Of a DNA stretch of 64,000 nucleotides, positions 25,707 to 37,200 are shown piece by piece (position 1 is the first letter of the stretch; each line of letters opens with the position of its first letter). Source of the DNA: Shewanellaceae bacterium UBA2521 (GTDB lineage Bacteria > Pseudomonadota > Gammaproteobacteria > Enterobacterales > Shewanellaceae). Where the stretch lies: the NCBI GenBank assembly GCA_002341165.1, contig DDNL01000032.1, positions 1 to 64,000 on the forward strand, written 5' to 3'. Under the pieces are notes generated by a model, which was not told the origin of the DNA, made no database searches, and saw only the letters and a program-made list of their open reading frames with translations. The position numbers were made by a program, and so were the translations under genes.

Positions 25707-28031
25707 TCACATCACATCAAATAAGCTTTGTATAAGCTGCGACGATGTTGAAATCATACGTGCTGAAGCTTTATAAGCTTGCTCAAACTGAACCATCTTG
25801 GCACCTTCTTCATCGATATTCACATCAATGAGATTACTCATTTGCTTCTCGGTATAGCGCATATGAGCGCTCGATGACTCAACAAGCAATTTTACATTTT
25901 GTGCATGTGTTCCTACGGTTTCCTTTTTAAACTGAAAAAAATCAATAAAAGAAAACTCATTGGGGCCTTGCGCTACATATTTCATCGAATGTTGTACCAT
26001 CAACTGTGCAAAATCATGCATATTGCGGTTATCATTTTCAGCAAAATCAATTTGAAAAGAAAACTGATCTGAACTTTCTATAGGAGTGGACTTGGCAACG
26101 AGCTGATTGCTATCTAAAGCAAATCGCATCCCAAAGGTTTCAAACCGAAAAGGTGGTTTAACAGATAAACCATTTACCTCATCATCAAGTTCTATAGCGG
26201 TGTCCACGCCTAAATCTATCACTTGAAACTTACCGTCAGAATCTTCTGCATTGGGTATCACCACACCTTGCGCATCCACAACATGCACCAGCAACTGATG
26301 ATTGCCGGCTGCGGGTCGGTCATAAGTGAAACGCAACTTATTCCCCTCTGGTAAATATTTCTTTTGGAGTAAATGTGTTCTATTAATATGCTCTAAATGT
26401 ATGTTCGGTGTATCTCGATCAGGTTGCTCTCTTTTGCCGATAGAGCTGGCTTGGAAATCATAATCTAATCCCTTTGCCACGCTGATATCGGCTGAGTCTT
26501 GTAGTAAAACCTCCATATTCTTAGCCATCTTAGCAAAGGGACGAATGAGAAACTGATCTCCTTCTTGGAGCTTAAAGCTGGTCGGATCGTCAAGTACAAC
26601 ATTAAAGCCATCAAAATTCATCTGTACTAAAGGATCCGTGCGATGCTTAAACAGCTTTTGATTCAAGACATCTTCATACATAAATGGCTCTTGGGTGACA
26701 CCTGGCTTAGCAGGTTTCAAAGCAACAGGCAAATCAGGATCAGGCTGAGGAAAATAGAAAAAATCTTGAGCTCCGGTTGCATTGTTAATGATCACAAACT
26801 CACCTTGCTTTACTCTATCCGTCAAAGCAGGAGGTAAATCATCTGGTGTTGTTTTCGAAACTTGAGGAGGTGTAATAACTTTCAAAGTATAGTCATTACC
26901 AACAATATCTCGTACATCGGGTAAATCTAAGTTAGGCTCTGACGTATACACACCTGCAATATCATGCAACAATACAGACTGCACTTGAGCCGTACCTTTA
27001 TTTCTTTTGTCAGCATGCCCTCTTAAGCCCACGACATCCGGATCATTGATTTCAGTAAACCAAGAGGACGGAACATTACCGTTTTCATTAAAACCATAAC
27101 TTTGTTGATGATTGAGCTGCGCACTGAGCTGTAACGCCAGCACATCAAAATGATCTTGAGCAGGTAATAAGATCTCATCGCGGTACTGAGCAAGCCCAGC
27201 TAAATGACCACCAAGATCTTCAATTTTGAGCTTTTCGCGACTTTGAGAAAATTTAATTTCAATCTCTTCTTTTCTTGGATCGGACGTACCTTCAACTACC
27301 CTCAATTGTGCCGCAAAACTTTTATCCACCAAAGTTTTGGAGCCTCCCATGAGTACAGTAACCAAGCCTTTTCCATCTTCAATTGCGGTCACACCACTGT
27401 ATCCGTTGACTTGTTTAATAAAACGATCACGCGCATCAAGAAGAGAGCCATCAAGCTGTGGAGAAGCCATAATAGTTTGGTTGATAAAGGCCACGTTATT
27501 TAAGATTTGATTCAAATCACGCACATAGGTTTCAAACTTAGTCGACAACCGCTCATATTGCTGGCTGTAATGCGTATCCATCAAACCGATCGAGTTGGTT
27601 AACACTTGGGTTTCCGTCATTAAACTATAACGTAAACTACCTTCTGAAGGTTCAAGCTCTAAGCTCGACATAAATTGAAATGTATTTTGAATCGATGTAT
27701 CAATACCACCACCTAAAGTACTGATAGCACTATCAAGCTCTTTGGTATATAAACCCATGGTTTCGGAATAATGATTAAATTCAGCACTGTAATTGTATTC
27801 ACGTTCAATAAATTGGTTGTAAGCACGATTAATTTGACCAAAATTGACCCCATCACCATAATTCATGCCTATTTCAAGCGGGCGCAAGGAACTACTCATC
27901 TCAGAACGTTGCTGCATAGTCTGCCGATGATAATTTTCGGTATTCACGTTGGATATGTTTTTTTCAATGAGATTAGAACGACTACGGTAAGTTAATAAAC
28001 CTGATATTCCAATATTGAGTAAGTCTGACAT
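25707..28031 (-). CDS. flgK: Hook-associated protein FlgK, first copy (774 residues)
   Basis: The N-terminus MSDLLNIGISGLLTYRSRSN and ISNVNTENYHRQTMQQRSEM and the C-terminus IDEEGAKMVQFEQAYKASAR and MISTSSQLIQSLFDVM identify FlgK. Centrally, LDARDRFIKQVNGYSGVTAI and GGHLAGLAQYRDEILLPAQD-type helices match HAP1. The protein is longer than usual through Pro/Asp-rich insertions around residues 340-690. It lies directly after flgJ, the normal flgK position. Its SD context TTGAGGTTGTAG resembles those of fliS and flagellin 3. Confidence 0.93.
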   Translation of the reverse strand: MSDLLNIGISGLLTYRSRSNLIEKNISNVNTENYHRQTMQQRSEMSSSLRPLEIGMNYGDGVNFGQINRAYNQFIEREYNYSAEFNHYSETMGLYTKELDSAISTLGGGIDTSIQNTFQFMSSLELEPSEGSLRYSLMTETQVLTNSIGLMDTHYSQQYERLSTKFETYVRDLNQILNNVAFINQTIMASPQLDGSLLDARDRFIKQVNGYSGVTAIEDGKGLVTVLMGGSKTLVDKSFAAQLRVVEGTSDPRKEEIEIKFSQSREKLKIEDLGGHLAGLAQYRDEILLPAQDHFDVLALQLSAQLNHQQSYGFNENGNVPSSWFTEINDPDVVGLRGHADKRNKGTAQVQSVLLHDIAGVYTSEPNLDLPDVRDIVGNDYTLKVITPPQVSKTTPDDLPPALTDRVKQGEFVIINNATGAQDFFYFPQPDPDLPVALKPAKPGVTQEPFMYEDVLNQKLFKHRTDPLVQMNFDGFNVVLDDPTSFKLQEGDQFLIRPFAKMAKNMEVLLQDSADISVAKGLDYDFQASSIGKREQPDRDTPNIHLEHINRTHLLQKKYLPEGNKLRFTYDRPAAGNHQLLVHVVDAQGVVIPNAEDSDGKFQVIDLGVDTAIELDDEVNGLSVKPPFRFETFGMRFALDSNQLVAKSTPIESSDQFSFQIDFAENDNRNMHDFAQLMVQHSMKYVAQGPNEFSFIDFFQFKKETVGTHAQNVKLLVESSSAHMRYTEKQMSNLIDVNIDEEGAKMVQFEQAYKASARMISTSSQLIQSLFDVM

Positions 28032-28067
28032 ACTACTACAACCTCAACTACACAGTCTCAAAAGCTA

Positions 28068-29081
28068 TCAGTTCATCTTATCCAATATTTGTGCCATCAC
28101 TTGCATCACTTTCTTCTGATAGTTTGGGTCAGTTGCATAACCTGCTTGCTGCAAACCCGCTAAAAAAGCTTGAGGTTGATGCGCTGCTTGCAACGCTTGC
28201 TGGTAATGAGGCTGGTGCATCAGCATATCTACATAATCTTGAAAGCTCTCGGCAATAGAATCATAAGCACGGAAAAAAGCTGCTTCCTGACGCATGGCTC
28301 CTTGCTTAAACTCTAAGGTATTGACCTTCACTTTATCTCCTTGCCAACGATCATCGGCTTTAATATTAAATAAATTTAAGCTCGAAGTACCATTAGCGCG
28401 CTGCAAAACATGGCGCCCCCAACCCGTCTCAAGAGCAGACTGAGCTAGAAGCACTTGCGGCTGAACCTGAAGCTGTTGTGCCGCGTTTTGAGCATGTGGC
28501 AGTAGCTGATCGATAAAGTCTTGTGCATGTTCAAATAAGGCGCCTCGCTCCGAGGTTGAAGCATCTCCTTGTGCTTGTTGCTCTGTAGAATTCAAAGCCA
28601 TCTTAGCTAAAGCGATGTCAGAGATCTCTTCTATCGGCTGTTCTTGCACGTTGCTCTTGACCGACATAGGCTGAGCTTCATGAGGCAGTCCTGCTCTGGA
28701 TTTTTGAAATATCTTTTCGCCTTCTAACACGCTTGCAGGCTTGTAATTCTTATAATCAGGTGCAAGCTGCTGCACAATTAAGTCAGCAAGCCCTAAGACA
28801 CCTTTTTGGGATAAGTCTTGTACAACTTGCTCGTCATGCATATCGCGATAAAACTTGGTATAACGCGTATTGAGCGGGTTATCTTCTTCAAAGTATTGAT
28901 TGGCATCACGCATACCTTTGAGCATCATAGAGAGGAAAATAGCTTCAAATCTTTGTGCAACCTTATGTAAGGCAGCTTTATCTTGCGTTAACGCTTCACG
29001 ACGTAGAGCATCAAGCTCGCCCAAATCGTACACATGTGATGTACCTTGATGCTGTTGAAAAGTTGCATTTTTGATGTCCAC
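28068..29081 (-). CDS. flgJ: Flagellar rod-assembly muramidase FlgJ
   Basis: 337 residues, two domains. The N-terminal rod-binding domain (about 40-105) has VAQRFEAIFLSMMLKGMRDA and the C-terminal GH73-type glucosaminidase (about 190-330) has LLAQSALETGWGRHVL with catalytic Glu218 and NLFNIKADDRWQG. FlgJ caps the growing rod and opens the peptidoglycan for it. The start codon is GTG (GTGGACATC), with AAGG seven bases upstream; no ATG is well placed. A Gln/Glu-rich linker of about 80 residues joins the domains, and the C-terminus is Gln/Ala-rich. Confidence 0.94.
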   Translation of the reverse strand: MDIKNATFQQHQGTSHVYDLGELDALRREALTQDKAALHKVAQRFEAIFLSMMLKGMRDANQYFEEDNPLNTRYTKFYRDMHDEQVVQDLSQKGVLGLADLIVQQLAPDYKNYKPASVLEGEKIFQKSRAGLPHEAQPMSVKSNVQEQPIEEISDIALAKMALNSTEQQAQGDASTSERGALFEHAQDFIDQLLPHAQNAAQQLQVQPQVLLAQSALETGWGRHVLQRANGTSSLNLFNIKADDRWQGDKVKVNTLEFKQGAMRQEAAFFRAYDSIAESFQDYVDMLMHQPHYQQALQAAHQPQAFLAGLQQAGYATDPNYQKKVMQVMAQILDKMN

Positions 29082-29112
29082 GCAATCACCTTTTCTCTTG
29101 TTCTACCTGCAA

Positions 29113-30189
29113 TTACAAAATAACCAAGTCACCATATAAAGCACCTGCTTGTTTCAATGCTTCTAAAATCGCTAAAACATCACTTGGCGCTGCACCCACA
29201 TCATTGATCGCTTTAACCAACTCATTTAAAGTCGTACCTGGATCAAAGACAAACATTCTCTCAAACTCTTCTTCTTCATCATTACCTTCTTCATCATCAA
29301 TGAGCACAGGTTCTTCCTCATTTTCCGGAGGCTTGATGGTCAGCGTAAGTGAACCATGAGTAATGGCTACAGGCAATAATTGTACTTCACTGCCAACAAC
29401 AATGGTTCCTGTATGTGAATTGATAATAATTTTGGAGGTTTCCATTTTAGGTTCAATTCTTATATTCTCGATACGCGAGATAAAACGTACACGCTCGCTC
29501 GTATCACGAGGGGCACTGATTTTGACCGATGTGGCATCGGTTGCATGCGCCATACCGCGCCCTAATAAGGTATTGATTGCACTGGCTAAACGCTTAGCGG
29601 TTGAAAAATCAGGATAACGTAAATTAAAAATAATATGATCACTCGTTTCAAAAGGAGAAAGCACCTGACGTTCAACAATAGCACCATTTAAAATACGACC
29701 CACCGTAGCCCCTTCTTGAATCGTACGGCCGCCATCTACGGCATCAGCGCTTAACCCTCCAACTAAAACAGAGCCCTGTGCTATCGCATACACTTGACCG
29801 TCTACACCTTTCATAAAGGTTTGCAACAGGGTGCCACCCCGAATACTTTTGGCCTCGCCAATAGATGAAACCGTTACATCAATCTTTTGTCCAGCTTTAA
29901 TAAAAGCAGGCATGGTCGCATGCACAGCGACCACAGCTATATTTTTTAACTTAGGTTTTAAAGAAGCCGGCAAGTTAATACCAAAGTTTTTCAACATGGT
30001 TTTAAATGTTTGTTGGGTGTACTCGGTTTTCTCACCTGTACCTGGCAAGCCAACAACAAGGCCATAACCAATCAGCTGGTTGTCTCGGATCCCCGCAATA
30101 TCAACCAAGTCTTTAATAGGAATAGTTTGTGTCCAAGCCTGTAGGCTTAGAAAAAAACCTATAAGACAGGTACTGAGTTTACCTTGCAT
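29113..30189 (-). CDS. flgI: Flagellar P-ring protein FlgI with an acidic insert
   Basis: 358 residues with a signal peptide cleaved near AWT. Core motifs are RIKDLVDI-like [61 protein letters not shown] and the C-terminal [20 protein letters not shown]. FlgI forms the periplasmic ring around the rod in the peptidoglycan layer. Around residues 288-309 the usual uncharged Gln/Gly/Asn loop is replaced by a run of Glu and Asp ([18 protein letters not shown]). The ATG at 30189 follows AAGGAG; the GTG two codons earlier overlaps that site. It follows flgH by nine bases. Confidence 0.95.
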   Translation of the reverse strand: MQGKLSTCLIGFFLSLQAWTQTIPIKDLVDIAGIRDNQLIGYGLVVGLPGTGEKTEYTQQTFKTMLKNFGINLPASLKPKLKNIAVVAVHATMPAFIKAGQKIDVTVSSIGEAKSIRGGTLLQTFMKGVDGQVYAIAQGSVLVGGLSADAVDGGRTIQEGATVGRILNGAIVERQVLSPFETSDHIIFNLRYPDFSTAKRLASAINTLLGRGMAHATDATSVKISAPRDTSERVRFISRIENIRIEPKMETSKIIINSHTGTIVVGSEVQLLPVAITHGSLTLTIKPPENEEEPVLIDDEEGNDEEEEFERMFVFDPGTTLNELVKAINDVGAAPSDVLAILEALKQAGALYGDLVIL

Positions 30190-30198
30190 ACACACTCC

Positions 30199-30867
30199 TT
30201 AAAATGGCCACCAATCGCTAAAGAAAAATTGGCTCAACCAACCTGGTTTTTGATTGTTTGCAAACGCACCTGTACCTGAATATTGAATGCGAGCGTTGGC
30301 AACGCGCAACGATGTAATACTGTTATCTTTTTCGATATCTTGAGGACGAATAATGCCTGTAATGCGAATGAACTCCTCACCGTTATTAATAGTAATCCAC
30401 TTTTCACCTCGAATCACTAAATTACCATTATTAAGTACCTGCATCACATTAACAGAAATATCGCCGTTTAAACTGTTACTTTGATCTGAGCCCGATGCAC
30501 GCTTCAGCGAAAACTGATCGCTATGTTTCGCATTGAGTTTAGGATAGGATTCATCAAAAATAAGACCTGGGCTTGTTGAAATGTCGTTACTTTTATTCAA
30601 ATCATTAGCCGCTGATTTTTTCGCTGAAGTTTTCTCATCTAATTTAATGGTGATGATGTCACCGACTTTATGTGCCCTAATATCGGTATAAAGTCCACCA
30701 CTTCGACTCTGATAAAAAATAGATCCGGTAGGAGATAAAGACACAGACGGTGCGTCAGGATAGATAGGCGCGTAAAACGGATCATCAGCAATAGGTTTCA
30801 CTTCGCTGCTGATGCATCCTTGCATACAGAGCAACCCTAAACTCAATATCCAACTTTGTTTTCTCAT
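30199..30867 (-). CDS. flgH: Flagellar L-ring lipoprotein FlgH
   Basis: 222 residues. A lipoprotein signal ends at LLCMQGC, with Cys18 as lipidation site. Family motifs are [29 protein letters not shown] (read as two strands), [30 protein letters not shown] and [11 protein letters not shown]. FlgH forms the outer-membrane ring around the rod and anchors FlgO/FlgP/FlgT assemblies in related bacteria. The inner ATG is chosen because AAGGA precedes it by five bases and overlaps the outer one. It is part of the flgF-G-H-I-J run. Confidence 0.95.
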   Translation of the reverse strand: MRKQSWILSLGLLCMQGCISSEVKPIADDPFYAPIYPDAPSVSLSPTGSIFYQSRSGGLYTDIRAHKVGDIITIKLDEKTSAKKSAANDLNKSNDISTSPGLIFDESYPKLNAKHSDQFSLKRASGSDQSNSLNGDISVNVMQVLNNGNLVIRGEKWITINNGEEFIRITGIIRPQDIEKDNSITSLRVANARIQYSGTGAFANNQKPGWLSQFFFSDWWPF

Positions 30868-30898
30868 AATCATCCTTTTTCAACGAGAAACATCCTCA

Positions 30899-31687
30899 TC
30901 ATACATTCTGATTCACAAATCCAAGCATTTGATCCACTGATGAAATAACTTTGGCATTCATCTCATAAATCCTCTGTGCTTGAATCAGATTCACCAGCTC
31001 TTCTGCAACATTAACATTAGATGTTTCTAATGAACCTTGACGAATAGAGCCAAAACCATCTACTGTAGGCACACCACCTATCGGCGCACCACTGGCACTG
31101 GTTTCAACAAACATATTATTACCAATGGGCTGAAGACCCGCTGGATTAATAAAATCTGCCATTTCAAACTGACCGATAACTTGCTCCTGTGGATCACCTG
31201 CAAGCTTCACTGACACCTCTCCCTCACGAGAAATCGTGATAGATGTAGCATCAGCAGGTATCGCAATACCCGGCATAACCACAAAACCATTCGATGGCAT
31301 GACAATTTGTCCATCAGCATCTTTGGTAAATTGTCCCGCTCGTGTATATGCAGGATCTCCATTGGGCAAGCTCACAACAAAGAAGCCCTGACCATCAATC
31401 ATGACGTCCAAAGCATCATTGGTTGTAATCAAATTACCTTGGGTAAATGATTTTTGTGTGGCCGTCACCCGACTTCCCGTACCTAACATCAATCCTGTAG
31501 GTAAAGATGAGTTTTGTGAGCTCACTCCACCTGGTTGGTTAATGGTTTGATACAACAAATCTTCAAAAACAGCTCGGCCTTTTTTGTAGCCCACTGTACT
31601 GGCGTTTGAAATATTATTCGAGATCACAGAAACGCCTGTCTGCTGTGACTCAAGTCCTGTCTTACTGATCCATAAGCCCGGATGCAT
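30899..31687 (-). CDS. flgG: Distal rod protein FlgG
   Basis: 262 residues, exactly the usual FlgG length. The start MHPGLWISKTGLESQQTGVS with NNISNASTVGYKKGRAVFED is FlgG-specific, as is PGGVSSQNSSLPTGLMLGTG, the segment that distinguishes FlgG from FlgF and hook protein. The C-terminus VNVAEELVNLIQAQRIYEMN and KVISSVDQMLGFVNQNV completes D0. FlgG builds the straight distal rod crossing the P and L rings. GAGGT precedes the ATG; flgF ends 18 bases upstream. Confidence 0.96.
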   Translation of the reverse strand: MHPGLWISKTGLESQQTGVSVISNNISNASTVGYKKGRAVFEDLLYQTINQPGGVSSQNSSLPTGLMLGTGSRVTATQKSFTQGNLITTNDALDVMIDGQGFFVVSLPNGDPAYTRAGQFTKDADGQIVMPSNGFVVMPGIAIPADATSITISREGEVSVKLAGDPQEQVIGQFEMADFINPAGLQPIGNNMFVETSASGAPIGGVPTVDGFGSIRQGSLETSNVNVAEELVNLIQAQRIYEMNAKVISSVDQMLGFVNQNV

Positions 31688-31705
31688 AATTTACCTCACT
31701 CGACA

Positions 31706-32470
31706 TTAAGATGTCTTCATTAGCTGAGCACCTGTTGCTTCAATCTCCTCAGCTGTTTTCATCATTTTCACTTGCATCTCAAACTGACGTTGCAATGAAA
31801 TAAGTGCCACCATTTCACTCACTGGATTCACATTGCTCCCTTCCAGAGCATAACGCTCTAATAAAATATCGTTATAAGGGTCAACTTGTTCCAAGGGAAT
31901 TTGATTATCATTTACATCTTTTAAACCAATTAAGCCATTGGTATGCTTCATTAAATTTTCAATTGGGGGATTGAGCATTTTAAGCTGGCCTGCAATCGCT
32001 CTTTCATTAACTGGCGCACCTGGAGGTCGAAACATGACGACACCTTGATCAGAGATCTCATATTCATTCGCAGGCACACCCAAATAAATAGGCCCTTCTA
32101 CACCTACAACCACTTGATCACGCTGATTGAGTAACAAACCATCCTCAGCGACTTTAAATGCGCCATAGCGGGTCATTTTCTCTTGACCATTTTCGTCATA
32201 CACGACAAAGAAGCCTTCACCTTTGATAGCCATATCTAGCTGACGTTCAGTTGTAATAATAGGACCTGGGCGAAAATCAGAACGAGGGCTTTCTGTCATG
32301 GAAAATACGCGCGTAGGTAATCCTTCACCAAAAGCTTGCATAGCTCGAGCTTGTTCAAGATCCGCACGAAAACCATCGGTTTTCGCATTGGCTAAGTTAT
32401 GTGCACGCACAGCTAAACCATTAAGGTTTTCTTTAGCACCACTTGCTGAGATATACAGTAGGTTATCCAC
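31706..32470 (-). CDS. flgF: Proximal rod protein FlgF
   Basis: 254 residues. The start (GTG) gives (M)DNLLYISASGAKENLNGLAV, matching the MDxLLY opening of FlgF; an in-frame GTG two codons earlier is a worse fit to the SD (AAGGTGG). RAHNLANAKTDGFRADLEQA, TERQLDMAIKGEGFFVV and the C-terminal NPVSEMVALISLQRQFEMQV are FlgF features. It forms the proximal rod between FlgB/FlgC and FlgG. Normal length, in contrast to the hook genes just upstream. Confidence 0.94.
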   Translation of the reverse strand: MDNLLYISASGAKENLNGLAVRAHNLANAKTDGFRADLEQARAMQAFGEGLPTRVFSMTESPRSDFRPGPIITTERQLDMAIKGEGFFVVYDENGQEKMTRYGAFKVAEDGLLLNQRDQVVVGVEGPIYLGVPANEYEISDQGVVMFRPPGAPVNERAIAGQLKMLNPPIENLMKHTNGLIGLKDVNDNQIPLEQVDPYNDILLERYALEGSNVNPVSEMVALISLQRQFEMQVKMMKTAEEIEATGAQLMKTS

Positions 32471-32543
32471 TTGCACACCACCTTTTCTACACTCGTCTCA
32501 TTATACATAGCAAGCTCTATGCCATATTTAAGTCAAGTAGGTA

Positions 32544-34145
32544 TTAATTCATTTGAATAATGGTTTGCTGCATCGTATTTTCTGTATCTAAAGCTTTAGC
32601 ACTGGCCTGATAATTTCTTTGTGCCACAATCAACTCGATCATTTGTTTACTTAAGCTCACATTAGAAAGCTCTAAAGCACTTGCATTCATATTGCCAAAG
32701 CTGTCTGCTGATGCAATGCCAAAAATAGCTTCTCCTGACTCGGCTGTTTCTTGCCACCTCACATCGCCAAAAGGCAGCAATCCTTCTTCGCTATTAAATT
32801 TGGCAACCGCAATACAAGCTATCGCTAGAGACTCATCGTTATCATAAGCAACATGCACCATACCATTTCTCTCAATATCTACACCTTTGATGATTCCAAC
32901 GTTGTTTCCGTCAACGTCTAAATCATAGATTTGAAAGTCGCTGGCAAACATAGTTGAATCGGTAAAATCAATGGTGATCTGCTGAGTATCATCAACACCT
33001 GCCAAAACTGGAGTTTCCATTTGACCGATAGGCTGTAGTTTCACAGGATAACTGGGTATGGACGATACAATCATACCTCGGCTAAAACACACGGGCGCAC
33101 CACTCCAGATCGTGCCTGTATCTGCAATCACAGGATGATCATCTGCCGTGATGCGATCATTAATCTTGATATCAATGGTATCAATAAAAGGATCATCAGG
33201 CGCAGGTGGCACCACTTCTACTTCTTGCTTTGCATCATAAGAAAAATTCCATTCCGGCGTAACTAAACCGCCTCCGGCATCGGTCACCTGAACAGGTTGA
33301 CCATCTATTTCATAAAAAGCAACATAGAGCTGATGATCTTGAAAGCTGTCAGGTGCACCTACAGGAGCGGTACCGAGTCCTGGAGGAGGAAGACCTGAAG
33401 GATCAAAAAAATCAAAAGATGAATCCACATCTTCTGCGTCAGTGCCTATCCAGCCATTGAACGGATCGAGGTTAAACTGCGTTGGTCGAGAAATTGCAGG
33501 TTTGACAAAGTAAACCTTTAACTCATGAATACCACCTAGAGAATCATAAAAGTGGCTCCCTGTTGCATAATTGTAAGTATCACTATCGGTTGGATCAAAA
33601 TCATTTAAAGGTTTAGACTCTTGAGCATCTAAAAAAGGTAAATTTAATGAATAAGAAATATTTTGCGTCATTTCTGGATCGCCCGATACAGTGGGTACCG
33701 TGATTATCTCCAGCGCACCTCCATCGGCTACGGGTACATTACCGTCATCATCCACAGGGTAACCTAATAAATAATCTCCCCAAGCATTCACAATTTGATT
33801 TTGATTGTTCACACGACATGCACCTGCTCGAGTGTAAAAACGATTGGCGCCACCTTCATTCGGTGAAGTCACAAAGAAGCCTTTTCCTTCCATCGAAATA
33901 TCTAATACGCTGTCTGTTTGCTTAGAAAAGCCTTGTTTAAAAACTTGCTGTACTTCAGGCATCACACTCCCTGAACCCGTTTGATTCGATTGCAAAGCGT
34001 AAGTGTTTTCCACTTTACTGACATCGACAAACTGTGCTCGTGATTTTTTAAAACCAAATGAAGATGCATTCGCAATATTATTAGAAGTCACATCTAGATA
34101 GCTTTGAGACACACCTAGACCTGTACGATTGATTTCAAAAGCCAT
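32544..34145 (-). CDS. flgE: Flagellar hook protein FlgE, second copy (533 residues)
   Basis: The hook N-terminus MAFEINRTGLGVSQSYLDVT, NNIANASSFGFKKSRAQFVD and the DxxMEGKGFF block are followed by YNYATGSHFYDSLGGIHELK, the FlgE-specific part, and the C-terminus NMNASALELSNVSLSKQMIE with QRNYQASAKALDTENTMQQT. Slightly longer than common FlgE (about 400-450). It lies 128 bases after a second, giant hook gene; both follow flgD. The gap between them holds an inverted repeat (AAAGCATA/TATGCTTT near 34183-34212), perhaps an mRNA-processing or attenuating hairpin. Which copy forms the main hook cannot be decided from sequence. Confidence 0.93.
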   Translation of the reverse strand: MAFEINRTGLGVSQSYLDVTSNNIANASSFGFKKSRAQFVDVSKVENTYALQSNQTGSGSVMPEVQQVFKQGFSKQTDSVLDISMEGKGFFVTSPNEGGANRFYTRAGACRVNNQNQIVNAWGDYLLGYPVDDDGNVPVADGGALEIITVPTVSGDPEMTQNISYSLNLPFLDAQESKPLNDFDPTDSDTYNYATGSHFYDSLGGIHELKVYFVKPAISRPTQFNLDPFNGWIGTDAEDVDSSFDFFDPSGLPPPGLGTAPVGAPDSFQDHQLYVAFYEIDGQPVQVTDAGGGLVTPEWNFSYDAKQEVEVVPPAPDDPFIDTIDIKINDRITADDHPVIADTGTIWSGAPVCFSRGMIVSSIPSYPVKLQPIGQMETPVLAGVDDTQQITIDFTDSTMFASDFQIYDLDVDGNNVGIIKGVDIERNGMVHVAYDNDESLAIACIAVAKFNSEEGLLPFGDVRWQETAESGEAIFGIASADSFGNMNASALELSNVSLSKQMIELIVAQRNYQASAKALDTENTMQQTIIQMN

Positions 34146-34273
34146 GTACTCACCTCATTGTGTTAAGCTTTTATTGCAAGACAAAGCATACGGCTTCAAT
34201 GCCCTATGCTTTCTCTTCACCGAACACAGCCCTGTGCCTATTTATCCTTTAACTTTACTTATCGCACCATCAC

Positions 34274-37200
34274 TTAACGAATTTGTAGAATAGTTTGTTG
34301 CACCGTACCATCCACTTCAATACTTCGTGCGTTAGCTTGGTAGTTCCGTTGTCCAATAATCAAATCAACCAACTCATTACTTAACTCCACATTAGACATT
34401 TCAAGAGAAGCCGCGGTAATATCACCAAAGGTACCAGAACGCCCTTCTCCAGGAATCGCTTTACCTGAATCAAGTGACTCTTCCCATGCGGTATTCCCAA
34501 TTTTTAAGAGCCCTTGCTCATTGTTAAACCGAGCTAAAGCGACCCGTCCTAAATTCTCTCTAGAACCATTGGTAAAGGATGCGGTAATCAAACCATCCTC
34601 ACCCACATCAACTGTTGTAAGACGACCCACAGTATTACCATCAACACTAATATCTATCACCTGAAAAGGTGTGTCATACATGGTGTTATTTCCGTACTTG
34701 ACTCGCACAACCTGATCTTGTTCGGCAATACCAAATAGGGCATCAGCGCCCAAATCATTTTCACCTACGATTGAATTACCCTTCATATAAATAGGGGTGT
34801 AACTTGGTTCACCATAGCTCAGTAAAGAGGTATCTGGTGTAGCATAAGTACCAGCTGGCGTCGTAAGAACTGGATGCGTGCTTCCCCCGCCCGTCCAAGG
34901 TGAATTCGCCGAACTTGTACCAGGAGGAGTCCCCCCTCCTGCTGTAGGTCCTAGCGCAGTTAAATTCTTGGGATCAGCAATAAAGCCTAGAATGCTGGCA
35001 GATCTCAAATCTTGTTTCCCTTTTGGAATATTAAGTGCAGTCGGTTGCGTTTTGTCATCAAAAATACTAAGTGTCAATCGCGAACCCGTGTCTTCCGCAG
35101 ACTCGATCTCAGCAACTTTCATAGCATAATTGATCTGCGAAGGAGGAGGCGTCACTACCGCTCCATTAGTAATTGTGGATCCTGCTACATTGTTTGCATC
35201 AAAGGAAATTGAAAAACCATCACCAGTAGGCCATTTTGCTTTAGCGGCTGCAACATAAGTCTTCGCTTCGCTTACAGCCATCGAGCCTGCATAAATATCT
35301 AAAACTTTTTTATTATTCTCATCCTGAATTTGCATAATCAAGTGATTTAAGCTTTGCTTATTTGGGTCAGTCGGTACGCTATTACTGATCGCCAAGGCGG
35401 TACCGATGTTAGGATCAGCTGCACTTTTACCTAATACAGTGCCCGCTGCTGCACCATATAATCCGAATTTAATATCCAACTCATCAAGGTCCATCAAAGT
35501 CTCCTCTGAATGTAACTCAAAACTCCTGCCATCCGATCCAATCTTAAACTCCATATAGTCAGAATAAGTTTTAACAACGCCATTGTTTTTGCTAGCTGGC
35601 TGAGTAGGATCCGAGTTATCCACTATAGTATGTGGATGATAAATTCTTTCTAAACATGTATTGAGCGCAGTCACATACTGGTTGATAAAGTCAGCGAGCT
35701 TTGCATTCGGTGTTGTTAATGCAACAGGATCAGGAGCTGTAATAGGTGGGGTACTCAAAAAGTTCCTAAAATCTTGGTTGTTAGCATTCTTACCTGGCCC
35801 TAAAGCCTGTACATCGTTACTTCCTCCCACGTTAGTCATGAAAGACTTGCCAATAGTCAGACCAACATACATCTTCTCTGTTAGTGTTGATGACAACGGG
35901 GTATTAGCGGAAGCTGTGGCTTCTAAAAAAGTATCAACATTCACCGTGAATTTAGTGACAACAGACTCCTCGACAATAGGAGCACCATAAGTAATATGCT
36001 CTGCTTTCACAGTATTATTCCGCAATACATAGTTATCAACACGCTTCGATTCATCCACCTTAACTTCAATTTCTGCTGTATAAGGATCAACTTCAAATGC
36101 CACACCATTATCTCTTAAGAAATCGGTATAACTAGGTTGTTGAGCAGCTGCTATTGGGGTTCCGCTTGCGGATAGGAGCGGTACTTTCATATTATCAAAA
36201 TCATCTATCACGTCTTCTATTTTTCGAGCTAACGCTTCGAGACTTAAAATAGAATCGTCAATCTCTATCTCAATAGGGACCTCTACAGCCAGAGAACCAG
36301 GGATCTCAAATTGCAAGGTGTGCGTAATCAGAGCGGTTTCTCCAGCTCTTGGCGGAGTAAAACCTGAATATTTGAACTTCGTACCATATACATTGACTTC
36401 TGGTTCATCAAAACCTGCAACCTGATCAATAAATCCCGCAGGTTGTAAGTGTATAGGATCGGTAGGTTTAGATACTTCACCTCCTCTGCCCATGAAAATA
36501 AATTGGCAACGCCAAAAGTCTTTAGGTCGTCCCTCGTTATTTTTATCTCCACTGATAATTGTTAATTTATCTATACTGGGTGCTGAAGCATGATTATCTG
36601 GCCTATATACAGGTGGAATAGCGCCGACTATAGGCAAACCTTCCGGTGGATCAGATGCCTCTTTACCAGGATAAAGACAGCCTAAGCCAATCTTTGTGTT
36701 ATCAATATCTAAGTACGTTGCTGCAGCTGTACCTGATTTATTGGATGCATATAAATTAGGTACTTCTTCACCTTCTCTACGATAAACTAAGTTCTTAGCA
36801 CGGTAAGAAAAGCCTTCTACATCGTTTTTTTGTAAGTTCATGGGTTGAATAGGCTTACCATCAAACTCATAAAAAACAGCCCATGCTATACGATTATCTA
36901 AGTCACCACCTGGATCAAAGACTTGCGAGCAGTCCACCATAGCTGTACCAATATTTTTATCTAGTTTTTCTGATTCTATATTCCAAAGAGCCCTCTCTAC
37001 ACCAGGCTTAATATAATAAGCTTTTAGAGTATGTTGCGTCCCTACAGAGTCATACACCACAGATGCTGTAGAAAAGTTATAAGTATCCGAATCATTCGGA
37101 TCAAACTTATCCAATCTTCTAGCGTCTCCACCATCTTTTAAAATAGGAAAGTTCAGTGTTAAATCAAGCTTCTCTGATTTTTCTGGCTCACCAATAGAAG

